Origin: Bog-159 sp050008575
Lineage (GTDB): Bacteria > Acidobacteriota > Terriglobia > Bryobacterales > Bryobacteraceae
Direction of reading: 5' to 3'
Length of the DNA: 64,000 bases
NCBI GenBank assembly: GCA_050008575.1
Contig: JBEKMJ010000009.1
Coordinates: 1 to 64,000, forward strand
Shown here: in pieces, positions 24,974 through 32,749 of the stretch
Layout of the letters: each line of letters begins with the position of its first letter
How positions within the stretch are numbered: the first letter of the stretch is position 1
Position numbers and translations under genes: made by a program
Notes under the pieces: generated by a model
The model's input: the letters and a program-made list of their open reading frames with translations, nothing else
Told to the model about the DNA's origin: nothing
Databases searched by the model: none

Positions 24974-25763
24974 CCCGCGCCAGGTAGAACAAGATGGTGA
25001 AGACGAGGTCGATCAGGATGACCAAAAGGATGGACATGACCACGGCCGACGTGGTGGAGCGTCCGACTTCCTCGGCGCCCGCGCCGGTGGCAAAGCCTTC
25101 CTGGCAGCCCACCGCGGTGATGACCAGCCCGAAGACCAGAGCCTTGACGATTCCGGTGGTGATGTCGTGCGCGACCAGGGCATCGCGCGTGGCGATGACG
25201 TAGCTGCCGAAGGTGAAGTTGCCGCCGACCACGCCAAACACGCAGCCGCCGAGCACGCCCATGAAGTCGGACCAGACGGCGAGGCAGGGCATCATCACGG
25301 CCATGGCCAGGAATTTCGGCACTACCAGAAAAGCGACGGGATCGAGGGCCATGGTTTCCAGAGCGTCCAGTTCTTCGGTGACGCGCATGGTGGCAATTTC
25401 AGCGGCGAAGGCGGAGCCGGATCGTCCGATGACGACGATGGCGGTGATCAGGGGGCCGAGTTCGCGGGTGATGGAGATGCACACCAGGCTGGCGACCAAC
25501 TGCATGGCGCCGAGGCGCTGCAACTCGTACGCGCCCTGCAGGGCGATGATGACGCCGACAAAGAACGTGATGAGCGAGACGATGGGCAGTGCGCTCACGC
25601 CGACGGCCATCGCTTGATGCACGGTGCGATGCGCGAGGCGGCTGCGCTTCAGCGGCGACCGGAACAGCAGGCGCAGGGATTTCCCCAACAACTGGGCCAG
25701 GCCGCCCACGTAGGCGACACTGCGCTCGGTTGCGGCGCCCACTTCCGCCACGAACTGCATCAC
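24963..25763 (-). CDS. mlaE: ABC transporter permease, MlaE family
   Basis: The inner-membrane permease of the lipid transporter. The 266-residue protein has the MlaE signature ELGPLITAIVVIGRSGSAFA followed by EIATMRVTEELDALE, about five membrane helices, and an N-terminal interfacial helix. It overlaps the STAS gene upstream by ATGA and the mlaF gene downstream by 11 bases, so all are cotranslated. Confidence 0.94.
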   Translation of the reverse strand: MMQFVAEVGAATERSVAYVGGLAQLLGKSLRLLFRSPLKRSRLAHRTVHQAMAVGVSALPIVSLITFFVGVIIALQGAYELQRLGAMQLVASLVCISITRELGPLITAIVVIGRSGSAFAAEIATMRVTEELDALETMALDPVAFLVVPKFLAMAVMMPCLAVWSDFMGVLGGCVFGVVGGNFTFGSYVIATRDALVAHDITTGIVKALVFGLVITAVGCQEGFATGAGAEEVGRSTTSAVVMSILLVILIDLVFTILFYLARGAA

Positions 25764-26089
25764 GCGCTTCCCAGGGCCTCTTCTTCGGTCTGGAAAACCT
25801 GAAAGATCCGGATAACGTGCGTGAGATGGAAGACCTGCTGCACGGCGGGGCTTAGGCCGAACAGCACAAATTCCTTGTTGCGGCTTTGCGAGTGCTTCAG
25901 CACCTCGAGCAGGGTGGCGATGCCGGAGCTATCGATGTAGCGGATGGCCGCCAGGTTGAGGGCCAGTTTGGGCGCGTGGAGCAGGGTATCGAACAAGGTG
26001 CGGCGGAGATCCGGGGAAGTGCCGAGGTCCACGTCCCCTTCGACTTCCACGATCTTGGTTTCTCCGGCATCGCGTATGTAGATTTTCAT
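25760..26089 (-). CDS. STAS domain protein (MlaB / anti-sigma factor antagonist type)
   Basis: A 109-residue single STAS domain. The conserved phosphorylation loop is intact: YIDSSGIATLLEVL with the serines at 54 and 55. That is the pattern of antagonists phosphorylated by RsbW/SpoIIAB kinases. In E. coli the equivalent MlaB subunit binds MlaF. Here the gene sits between mlaE and an RsbW-like kinase gene, overlapping both by 4 bases, so it could serve the transporter, the kinase or both. The ATG at 26089 starts the first strand; upstream codons belong to the kinase gene region. Confidence 0.9.
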   Translation of the reverse strand: MKIYIRDAGETKIVEVEGDVDLGTSPDLRRTLFDTLLHAPKLALNLAAIRYIDSSGIATLLEVLKHSQSRNKEFVLFGLSPAVQQVFHLTHVIRIFQVFQTEEEALGSA

Positions 26090-26514
26090 GGCGTCCTTTT
26101 GAGCCGCTTGGTGGCGACGAAGCGGTTTCCCGCCGGGGTCGCCTGATAGGAGACTGTATCCATCACTTCTTTGATGATGTGGGTGCCGAGTCCGCCCGGC
26201 TGATCGCAGGCAATGGCGCGCGCGCATATTTTGGTTTTGTCGGGAGCCTCGCCATGGTCCAACAGGGTGACTTCCAACCCGTCGGGACTCTGGCGGCATT
26301 CCAGTTCGATGAGACCGTCGGCGCGGTTGTGGTAGGCGTGCCGGATGATATTGGCGAGAGCTTCATCGAGTGCCAGGGTGATGGCCAGGCAATCGGGCTC
26401 GTCCCAACCGATGGCGGCGGCCAAAGGGGCGATGGCGCCGCGGACGACGGGCAGGTAGCGGGCGTCGCTGGGCATGGCGAATTTCAGGTGGAGGCAGGGC
26501 GAGTCCGGGGTCAT
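26086..26514 (-). CDS. RsbW/SpoIIAB-like serine kinase (HATPase_c_2)
   Basis: A 142-residue GHKL-fold ATP-binding protein. The N box is ALDEALANIIRHAY (E and N conserved), the G1 box LLDHGEAPD and the G2 box QPGGLGTHIIKEVMD. Members phosphorylate STAS-domain antagonists and often sequester a sigma factor. Its stop overlaps the STAS start. No sigma factor gene is visible in the window. Confidence 0.9.
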   Translation of the reverse strand: MTPDSPCLHLKFAMPSDARYLPVVRGAIAPLAAAIGWDEPDCLAITLALDEALANIIRHAYHNRADGLIELECRQSPDGLEVTLLDHGEAPDKTKICARAIACDQPGGLGTHIIKEVMDTVSYQATPAGNRFVATKRLKRTP

Positions 26515-26530
26515 GAAACGGCCTCTGGTG

Positions 26531-26613
26531 GGGCGGGCAATTCTGCCCGCAGCCGGCTTTCAGCCGGCTCTGGCCGCCTAAAAGGCGGCTGCGGCCAAGA
26601 TTGGCCTCCCCAC
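26531..26613. repeat. Cluster of four hairpin units between phosphatase and kinase genes
   Basis: In order: GCGGGCA / TGCCCGC (26533-26550), AGCCGGCT twice around TTC (26551-26569), GCCGCCT / AGGCGGC around AAA (26573-26589) and GGCCAA / TTGGCC (26593-26606), then TCCCCAC. The first two are the reverse orientation of the cassette at 14613. Together they fill most of the 121-base gap. Confidence 0.75.
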
Positions 26614-26635
26614 AATTCGTGCAGGCGAGGCAGAC

Positions 26636-27433
26636 TCACGCGGATCCTCCACCGCGTTGTAGCGCCAGCACGGTTATATCGTCGTCCGGCGGCGCGGACT
26701 CGCGGAAGCGCTCAACGGCCGATAGTAGTTCCTGGCCGGCGGCCGCGGCGGATTCGACCGGCAGCGAGCGCGCGATGGATAGCAGGCCGTCCAGCCCGAG
26801 CTGTTCGCCGGAAGCGTCCACGGATTCGCTGATGCCGTCGGTATACAGGAGCAGCAGATCTCCCGCGGCCAATTGCACGGCAGTCTGGCTATAGGAGGTT
26901 CCCGCGATCATACCGAGAGGCAGGTCCACGATCTCTTTACTATACGGCGTGGAATCGAGCAGGAGGCTCCACTCGCGCGCGGCGGCGCGATACCACAGCG
27001 GAGGCGGATGTCCGGCGTTGGTGAATAACAGCTCTCCGGATTCGCGGTAGAAACTCGCCAGGAAAGCCGTGGCATAGCGGGAGCGGGGCGCGCCGCTGAG
27101 AATGGTCTCATTGAGGCGGCGGATGAGCATGGACTGGTCCCAATGATCGACGTGTTCGCGGAGCGCATCGCGCAGGCGAACGGCCGCGGCGCTGACGACC
27201 TCGCCATGCCCGGCGACGTCGGCGAGGGCCACGCGGGCAATGACTCCCTGGCTGCACGCCGACAGGTAGTAGAGATCTCCGCCCTGCTGGGACGCGCCCA
27301 ACGGACGGCAGGAAACCCAGGCGGCAAGTCCCGGAAGCTCGGCGGAATACGAGCCTAGTCGATTCCCGCCGCGCAGTTCGAGACAGGCCAGGATGTAAGG
27401 CTGATCCACTTGTTGAGCCGTCATGCAACTCAC
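26636..27433 (-). CDS. SpoIIE/RsbU-like PP2C phosphatase
   Basis: A 265-residue PPM-type serine phosphatase with the metal-site motifs GGDLYYL, VALADVAGHGEVVSA, NAGHPPPLWY, LLLYTDGISESVD and PDDDITVLAL. It would dephosphorylate the STAS antagonist encoded two genes downstream and so complete a partner switch. It has no sensor domain beyond about 40 N-terminal residues. GTG at 27433 lies 6 bases after TATGAT, while ATG at 27424 is an alternative start. Confidence 0.9.
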   Translation of the reverse strand: MSCMTAQQVDQPYILACLELRGGNRLGSYSAELPGLAAWVSCRPLGASQQGGDLYYLSACSQGVIARVALADVAGHGEVVSAAAVRLRDALREHVDHWDQSMLIRRLNETILSGAPRSRYATAFLASFYRESGELLFTNAGHPPPLWYRAAAREWSLLLDSTPYSKEIVDLPLGMIAGTSYSQTAVQLAAGDLLLLYTDGISESVDASGEQLGLDGLLSIARSLPVESAAAAGQELLSAVERFRESAPPDDDITVLALQRGGGSA

Positions 27434-27480
27434 CCAGATATCATAATGGAGTACGGGCGGCGGCGGTGGGATTCAAAGAT

Positions 27481-27520
27481 TGTAGGGCGGGCAATCCTGC
27501 CCAAAATCGGCCGCCCTACA
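27481..27520. repeat. Nested inverted repeat upstream of the TIM-barrel gene
   Basis: Outer arms TGTAGGGCGG / CCGCCCTACA enclose an inner hairpin GGGCA / TGCCC. It sits in the divergent gap just upstream of a TAGAAT hexamer (27523-27528). Confidence 0.65.
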
Positions 27521-27537
27521 TGTAGAATGGTTGCATT

Positions 27538-28374
27538 ATGAGCTTTGAACTGAATCGCCGCGGGTTCCTGGCGGTGGCCGGACTGGCGGGGCTGGGCGCG
27601 CCGGGACGCGGCGCGGCGGCCGAAGAGACCACCGGCGGGATCAAGCTGGGCGTGGCCAGCTACTCGTTGCGCGAGTATAACCGGACACTGGCGATCCAGT
27701 GCATCAAAGAGCTGCGCACGCCGTATGTCAGCGTGAAGGAGTTTCACCTGCCGTATCGCAGCAGTCCGGAAGAGCTGGAAAGCGGGCGGAAGGAATTCGA
27801 GCGCGCGGGGCTCACGATCGTGAGCGGCGGGAATATCACGCTGGCGAAGGACGATCCGGACGATATCCGCCGCTACTTCGAATACGCCAAGATATGCGGC
27901 ATGCCCATGATGGTTTGCGCGCCCACGCACAGCAATCTGGGCGCGATCGAGCGATTGGTCAAGGAGTATAACATCCGCATCGCGATCCACAATCACGGGC
28001 CGGAAGACAAGCAGTACCCGACGCCGCAATCCGTGCTGCAGGTGGTGAAGAACATGGACCCGCGCTGTGGGTTGTGCATGGATCTGGGGCACGCGGCGCG
28101 CGCGGGCGCGAACGTGGTGGAGTCCATCGCGGAGGCCGGCAGCCGGCTGTTCGACATGCACATCAAAGACCTGCGGACGTTTGAGCCGCACGCGATTCAG
28201 TGCGACGTGGGCGAGGGCATCATGCCGGTGGTGGGCATCTTCCAGCAGCTTCAGAAGATCGGCTATCAAGGCTGCGTGAATCTGGAATACGAGATCAATG
28301 GAGACAATCCGCTGCCGGGAATGAAGATCTCGTTCAGTTATATGCGGGGCGTGTTGGCGGGTCTGAAGGGCTGA
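27538..28374 (+). CDS. Tat-exported sugar phosphate isomerase/epimerase family protein
   Basis: A 278-residue xylose-isomerase-like TIM barrel. The N-terminus LNRRGFLAVAGLAGLG is a twin-arginine signal, so the folded, probably metal-bearing enzyme is exported. Barrel metal ligands are suggested by IAIHNHGPED, CGLCMDLGHAARAG, FDMHIKDL and CVNLEYEI. The substrate is unknown. It is followed after 6 bases by a thioesterase gene. Confidence 0.88.
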   Translation: MSFELNRRGFLAVAGLAGLGAPGRGAAAEETTGGIKLGVASYSLREYNRTLAIQCIKELRTPYVSVKEFHLPYRSSPEELESGRKEFERAGLTIVSGGNITLAKDDPDDIRRYFEYAKICGMPMMVCAPTHSNLGAIERLVKEYNIRIAIHNHGPEDKQYPTPQSVLQVVKNMDPRCGLCMDLGHAARAGANVVESIAEAGSRLFDMHIKDLRTFEPHAIQCDVGEGIMPVVGIFQQLQKIGYQGCVNLEYEINGDNPLPGMKISFSYMRGVLAGLKG

Positions 28375-28380
28375 GGAGAC

Positions 28381-28776
28381 ATGGCGGAGATCGCGATCGG
28401 AACTAAACTCGAAAATAAGCTGTTGGTGGATAACGAGGTGGCCATCAATTTTCTGGGGCTGGAGGGGGCGCGGGTGCTGGCCACGCCCTGGATGATTGGA
28501 TGGATGGAGCGCACTTGCCGCGACGCAGTGCTGCCGTTGCTGGAGGCGGGCCACGACACGGTGGGCACGCATGTGGACGTCTACCATCTGGCGGCCACGC
28601 CGATGGGCATGACCGTGACCTTCAAGGCCGAGGTGATCGGGGTGGACGGGCGGCGTGTCAATTTCCGGGTGGAAGCTTGGGACGAGAAGGAGAAGTGCGG
28701 CGAAGGCACGCATGAGCGGGCCATCGTCAATACCGCGCGGTTCGCGGCGAAGATGCAGGGCAAGGGGCAGGCGTAG
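28381..28776 (+). CDS. Hotdog-fold thioesterase, fluoroacetyl-CoA thioesterase-like
   Basis: A 131-residue hotdog protein that resembles FlK-type thioesterases. It has ATPWMIGWMERTCRDAV, where the Thr and Glu would match the catalytic pair, and GTHVDVYHLAATPMG, with the histidine. The C-terminal strand is HERAIVNTARF. It probably hydrolyses a small acyl-CoA. An AGGAGAC site precedes the ATG and the gene is in an operon with the TIM-barrel protein. Confidence 0.85.
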   Translation: MAEIAIGTKLENKLLVDNEVAINFLGLEGARVLATPWMIGWMERTCRDAVLPLLEAGHDTVGTHVDVYHLAATPMGMTVTFKAEVIGVDGRRVNFRVEAWDEKEKCGEGTHERAIVNTARFAAKMQGKGQA

Positions 28777-28800
28777 CTACAACAACGCGCTACGCGCGCT

Positions 28801-28841
28801 GGCGGCCTGCGAGGCCGCCGCAGGCTGCGAGCCTGCCCCAC
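28801..28841. repeat. Double-hairpin cassette between thioesterase and S53 peptidase genes
   Basis: Identical over 41 bases to 16877-16917. It lies between convergent genes, where it could also stop transcription from both sides. Confidence 0.8.
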
Positions 28842-28847
28842 AACACT

Positions 28848-29975
28848 CTACGGGACGGCGACCAGGGCCGGGACGATCTGGTTGGCCATGGGGGAGCCGA
28901 GGCCGGTGACGAAGTCGTATCCGGGGCCGGCGGTGCACAGCGCGCCGCAGGTTCCGTTGGTGCCGCTGACGATATCGTGGAAATCCGCCGCGATGGGGTA
29001 CAGGTCGAATTGCACCTGATTGAGCGGGCTCTTGGTGGCGGCGGCGCGCATGGAATTGGCGATGGCGAATAGCGCGGACCACTCCGGCGCCGCCATGCTG
29101 GTGCCGCCTACTTCCACCCAGCCCAACAATCCGTAGATGCCGACCGAATCGTAAATCGGCACGCCGGTTGAGGGATCGGCGTCGTAAGCCACGTCCGGAA
29201 TGCCGCGCGAGCCGCTGGTCTGAAAGCCAGCCTGATAGGTAGGCTCTGGTTCATAAGCGCTGACTCCGCCGCCGCTGCCGCTCCAGGCGGTTTCACTCTG
29301 CCAGGCGCCGCTCGAAGAGATGGTCAACTCAGTGCCGCCTACCGCGACGACATAAGGAGACGCGGCGGGATACAGCGACTGGTGGCCGCTGTCGCCGGAG
29401 GCGGCAACGAAGGTCACATTCGGCACGTTGAAGTGGGAATCGTCGCTGGTTTCGCCGCTATATTCGTCGGTGGCCCAGCTCATGGAGACCACGGTCGCGC
29501 CGTTTTGCACGGCAACGTCCACGGCCTGATACAGCTCGGCGTTGGTCTGGCCGGAAGCTTCCACCAACATGATCTTGGCTTGCGGCGCGATGGCGTGCGA
29601 CCATTCCACGTCGAGCGAGATCTCGCTAGACCAATTGGAATTCTTCTTGGGCTTGGTTCCGGTGGCATAGACCTTTTGGAAGCAGCCGTTGGCCGTGGTG
29701 CAGGCCGGCAGGCTGAATTGCTTGGTGAAGACTCCGAGATCGGATTCGATGTTGGGATCGTCGAAGGCGTCCACGATGCCGATCACCTGGCCCGCCCCCT
29801 GATTGGATACCAGGTTGAAGCCGTAGGCAGTTTGCATTTTGGCGGGAAAGATGCCGGTCGGCTTTCCCAAGGCGTCGGGCTGCGGCGGAATGACGATCGT
29901 GGGATGGGCGGTGCGGGTGGATTGCGCCGCGAGAGAAAAAGCCGCGATAAGCGGCAGGAGGCACATGCGCTTCAT
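28848..29975 (-). CDS. S53 (sedolisin/kumamolisin-like) peptidase, copy 1
   Basis: A secreted 375-residue serine-carboxyl peptidase. After a signal peptide (1-18) come the catalytic Glu and Asp in SSEISLDVEWSHAIAP, the oxyanion Asp in VAASGDSGH, the nucleophile in VGGTSMAAPEW and the calcium site DFHDIVSGTNG with TAGPGYDFVTGLGSP. The large activation propeptide of classical S53 enzymes is absent; only about 25 residues precede the catalytic domain. It is the last of three tandem paralogues on the minus strand. Confidence 0.9.
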   Translation of the reverse strand: MKRMCLLPLIAAFSLAAQSTRTAHPTIVIPPQPDALGKPTGIFPAKMQTAYGFNLVSNQGAGQVIGIVDAFDDPNIESDLGVFTKQFSLPACTTANGCFQKVYATGTKPKKNSNWSSEISLDVEWSHAIAPQAKIMLVEASGQTNAELYQAVDVAVQNGATVVSMSWATDEYSGETSDDSHFNVPNVTFVAASGDSGHQSLYPAASPYVVAVGGTELTISSSGAWQSETAWSGSGGGVSAYEPEPTYQAGFQTSGSRGIPDVAYDADPSTGVPIYDSVGIYGLLGWVEVGGTSMAAPEWSALFAIANSMRAAATKSPLNQVQFDLYPIAADFHDIVSGTNGTCGALCTAGPGYDFVTGLGSPMANQIVPALVAVP

Positions 29976-30004
29976 GGAAAACTCCTCTTTCGTTCAATAA
30001 GGTT

Positions 30005-30036
30005 GGGCCGCGCCGGATCGACAAACCGGGCGGCCC
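30005..30036. terminator. Hairpin between S53 copies 2 and 1
   Basis: Arms GGGCCG / CGGCCC with an inner CCGG pair lie in the 76-base gap between the genes. There is no T run, so a rho-independent terminator is only possible. Confidence 0.3.
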
Positions 30037-30051
30037 GCTTCAAATCGATAA

Positions 30052-31224
30052 CTAGGGGGCCGCGACCAGCGCGGGAACCAGCAGGTTGGCTTGCGGAGAT
30101 CCCACTCCGGTCACGAAATCATATCCCGGGCCGGCCGTGCACAGGGTGCCGCAGCCGCCGTTGGTACCGGAGGTGATGTCATGGTAATCGGTTTCCGAAT
30201 CGGGATACAGGAGCGTTTGCGGCTGGGTCAACAGGCCTTTGGCGGCCGCCACGCGGCTGGATTCGACGATAGCGAACAGGCCCGCCCACGAGGGCGAACC
30301 GACGCTGGTTCCACCGACCTCGACCCATCCGCCAAACCCGTACTTCGAGTAGACCGCCACGCCGGTGGACGGATCGGCATCCCAAGCTACGTCCGGTACG
30401 CCACGCTTGCCGCTGCTTTGGTAGCCGGTCTGGTAGGACGGCTCGGACTCATAGGTGCTTTCTCCACCGCTGCTGCCGCTCCAGGCGGTTTCGCTCAGCC
30501 ACGCGCCGCCGGCGGAAATATCCAAGCTGGTGCCGCCCACCGCGACGACGTACGGCGAAGCGGCGGGATACCCGGTGCCGTGGCCGCTATCGCCCGAAGA
30601 GGCGCAGAAGATCACGCCGGTGGTCTTGAAGTGGGAATCGTCGCCGATTTCACCGCTAAACTCACCACCGCTCCAGCTCATGGAAACCACGGTAGCGCCA
30701 TTTGAGACGGCGACATCCACGGCTTTCAACAAAGCGGAGGTGCTGGACGACGCGGCTTCCACCAGAATGATTTTGGCCTGCGGCGCGATGGCATGCGACC
30801 ACTCGATATCCAAGGAACTCTCGCCAGCCCAACTGGAATTATTGGCCGGCTTCCTGCCGGTGGCGTAGACCACCTTGAAGCAACCATTCGCGGTGGTGCA
30901 TGCGGGCAGGCTGAACTCTGTGTCGAAGGTGTTGAGGTCCGTTGCGGCGTCGGGGTTGTTGTAGGCATCGACTAAGGCAATAGTCTGTCCGGCGCCCTCG
31001 TTAGCGATGCCGGCAAGCGCGTAGGCCGAACGCACTTGACTGGGCGAGTAACCGCTCACATCGGGGCTGTCGGCGGTTCCTGGCAGGACCACGATGGGGG
31101 GGCGGGCCCAACCGGGAGCGTCGGGGTTAAACGTCCCATAATCGGCGGATTGCGCCGCCAATGGAAGGGATGCGGCCAGCACAACGGCCAGCTCCACAAA
31201 AGAACGGAACCGAATCTGCGTCAT
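30052..31224 (-). CDS. S53 (sedolisin/kumamolisin-like) peptidase, copy 2
   Basis: A 390-residue paralogue of the neighbouring peptidases. It has a signal peptide (1-24), catalytic Glu/Asp in AGESSLDIEWSHAIAP, Asp in CASSGDSGHG, nucleophile in VGGTSVGSPSW and calcium site DYHDITSGTNG with GPGYDFVTGVGSP. Like copy 1 it lacks a long propeptide. It is probably released to degrade protein at low pH, as S53 enzymes do. Confidence 0.9.
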   Translation of the reverse strand: MTQIRFRSFVELAVVLAASLPLAAQSADYGTFNPDAPGWARPPIVVLPGTADSPDVSGYSPSQVRSAYALAGIANEGAGQTIALVDAYNNPDAATDLNTFDTEFSLPACTTANGCFKVVYATGRKPANNSSWAGESSLDIEWSHAIAPQAKIILVEAASSSTSALLKAVDVAVSNGATVVSMSWSGGEFSGEIGDDSHFKTTGVIFCASSGDSGHGTGYPAASPYVVAVGGTSLDISAGGAWLSETAWSGSSGGESTYESEPSYQTGYQSSGKRGVPDVAWDADPSTGVAVYSKYGFGGWVEVGGTSVGSPSWAGLFAIVESSRVAAAKGLLTQPQTLLYPDSETDYHDITSGTNGGCGTLCTAGPGYDFVTGVGSPQANLLVPALVAAP

Positions 31225-31389
31225 TTTAAATTATTCCTTGCGCGGGCTTTTGGGGACAGATCGAGGTAAGAATATCACCGTTGCCCAGTGGCGCCAAGTC
31301 ACAGTAGTACTAACAGTGGTTTCGCAGGGGTTCAGGCGCGGGATGACGGCAGCCGCCACGGGGAGCGGCTAAATTCTCCGAGCAGGTTC

Positions 31390-31423
31390 GCGGGTGGCAG
31401 GCGAATTGCCGCCGGCCACCCGC
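31390..31423. terminator. Hairpin between S53 copies 3 and 2
   Basis: Nine-base arms GCGGGTGGC / GCCACCCGC lie just after the stop of copy 3, within a 214-base gap in which I see nothing else. It resembles a terminator or an mRNA-end stabiliser but has no T run. Confidence 0.4.
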
Positions 31424-31438
31424 TTTCTACCAGGTTTA

Positions 31439-32602
31439 TTACTGGGAGCCGCCCAGTTTCGCAATCAGAAGGTCGGCGATCGGGGAGCCTATACCAGTGA
31501 CAAAATCGTATCCGGGGCCGGCGTTGCACAGCGTGCCGCAGTTGCCATTGCTGCCCGACGTAATGTCGTGGAAGTCGGCGGCGGGAGCGGTATACAGAAT
31601 GGTTTGCGGCAACGTCAGCGTAGTCTTACCCGCAATGATGCGCAGGGAATTGGCGCGAGCGAAGAGGGCTGCCCACTGCGGGGTGCCGATAGAAGTGCCG
31701 CCCCACTGCGTCCAACCGGTATAGCAAAAGGCGCAGGCGTGGCTGCTGTAGGCCGGAATGCCGGTGTTCGGATCGCCGTCATAGGCCACGTCGGGGATGC
31801 CGCGAAAACCGCTGGTCTGGACGCCTTCCTGGTAGCTGGGTTCGGCTTCATATGCGCTTTCGCCGCCGCCCGAATCCGCCCAAGCAGTTTCGCTTTCCCA
31901 AGTAGCGTTGCTATTGAGGGTCAGGGTAGTGCCACCGACGGCCACCACAAACGGGGAGGCTGCGGGATAGCTGGCGCCGTGTCCGCCGTCGCCGGAGGCG
32001 CATACAAAAGTCACACCCGGGACTTCAAAGTGGGTATCCGACTCACTTTCGGTAGGAGTTTCTCCACCGCCCCAACTCATGGAAACCACGGTAGCGCCAT
32101 TCGCAACCGCCGCATCCACCGCTACAAACAGGTCGTCAAAGCTGTTGCTCTGGGCTTCGACCAGCATGATGGTGGCCGCGGGCGCTATGGCATGTGCCCA
32201 CTGCGTATCGATGGCGACTTCATTGGACCAGCCAGTGGTATCGGTCGGCGGCTTCTTGCCCCCTCCGTAGACCAACTTGAAACAACCGTTGGCTGAAGTG
32301 CAAGCCGGCAACTGGAACTGCGTGCTGAAAGTTCCCAGATCGGCTTCGGCGGTTGGATCGTCGTAGGCATCCACAAGGGCGATGACTTGGCCTCCGCCCA
32401 TGTTCCGGACATCGCGGAAGCTGTAAGCTTCCAGCATATGCACCGGACCAAAGCCGGTGGGACCGGAGGCGGGAGACGCAACGTGGCGCAACGGGGGATG
32501 AGCGAGTTCTTTTAGCAAATCCGAGGACTGCGCCGCCAGGGGAAGCGCGGCAACCAGCAGACCTGCCAGATTAGCGGAGATAGCTAGACTGACTTTCTTC
32601 AT
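31439..32602 (-). CDS. S53 (sedolisin/kumamolisin-like) peptidase, copy 3
   Basis: A 387-residue paralogue, first of the three in transcription order. The ATG at 32602 follows AAAAGGA and begins a signal peptide ending LPLAAQS. Catalytic residues are in SNEVAIDTQWAHAIAP (Glu, Asp), CASGDGGHG (Asp) and WGGTSIGTPQW (Ser), with calcium site DFHDITSGSNG. It has an extra cysteine pair HACAFCYTGW near the active-site side that copies 1 and 2 lack. Confidence 0.9.
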   Translation of the reverse strand: MKKVSLAISANLAGLLVAALPLAAQSSDLLKELAHPPLRHVASPASGPTGFGPVHMLEAYSFRDVRNMGGGQVIALVDAYDDPTAEADLGTFSTQFQLPACTSANGCFKLVYGGGKKPPTDTTGWSNEVAIDTQWAHAIAPAATIMLVEAQSNSFDDLFVAVDAAVANGATVVSMSWGGGETPTESESDTHFEVPGVTFVCASGDGGHGASYPAASPFVVAVGGTTLTLNSNATWESETAWADSGGGESAYEAEPSYQEGVQTSGFRGIPDVAYDGDPNTGIPAYSSHACAFCYTGWTQWGGTSIGTPQWAALFARANSLRIIAGKTTLTLPQTILYTAPAADFHDITSGSNGNCGTLCNAGPGYDFVTGIGSPIADLLIAKLGGSQ

Positions 32603-32749
32603 TGAGCATTCCTTTTCTACTGAGATTGGGTAAACACGAATTGGCTGAGCATACCACCGGTCGCCTCCGGAAGCAATACGGTTTTTCGGGGAGAGAAGCG
32701 TGCCGATGTTGAGAAATCGGGAGGCAGGGGGCAAACGCAGGCAATCCTG

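Noticed and set aside
31390..31423. Strong rho-independent terminator
   Set aside because: The stem is good but no U run follows on either strand, so I list it only as a possible terminator.
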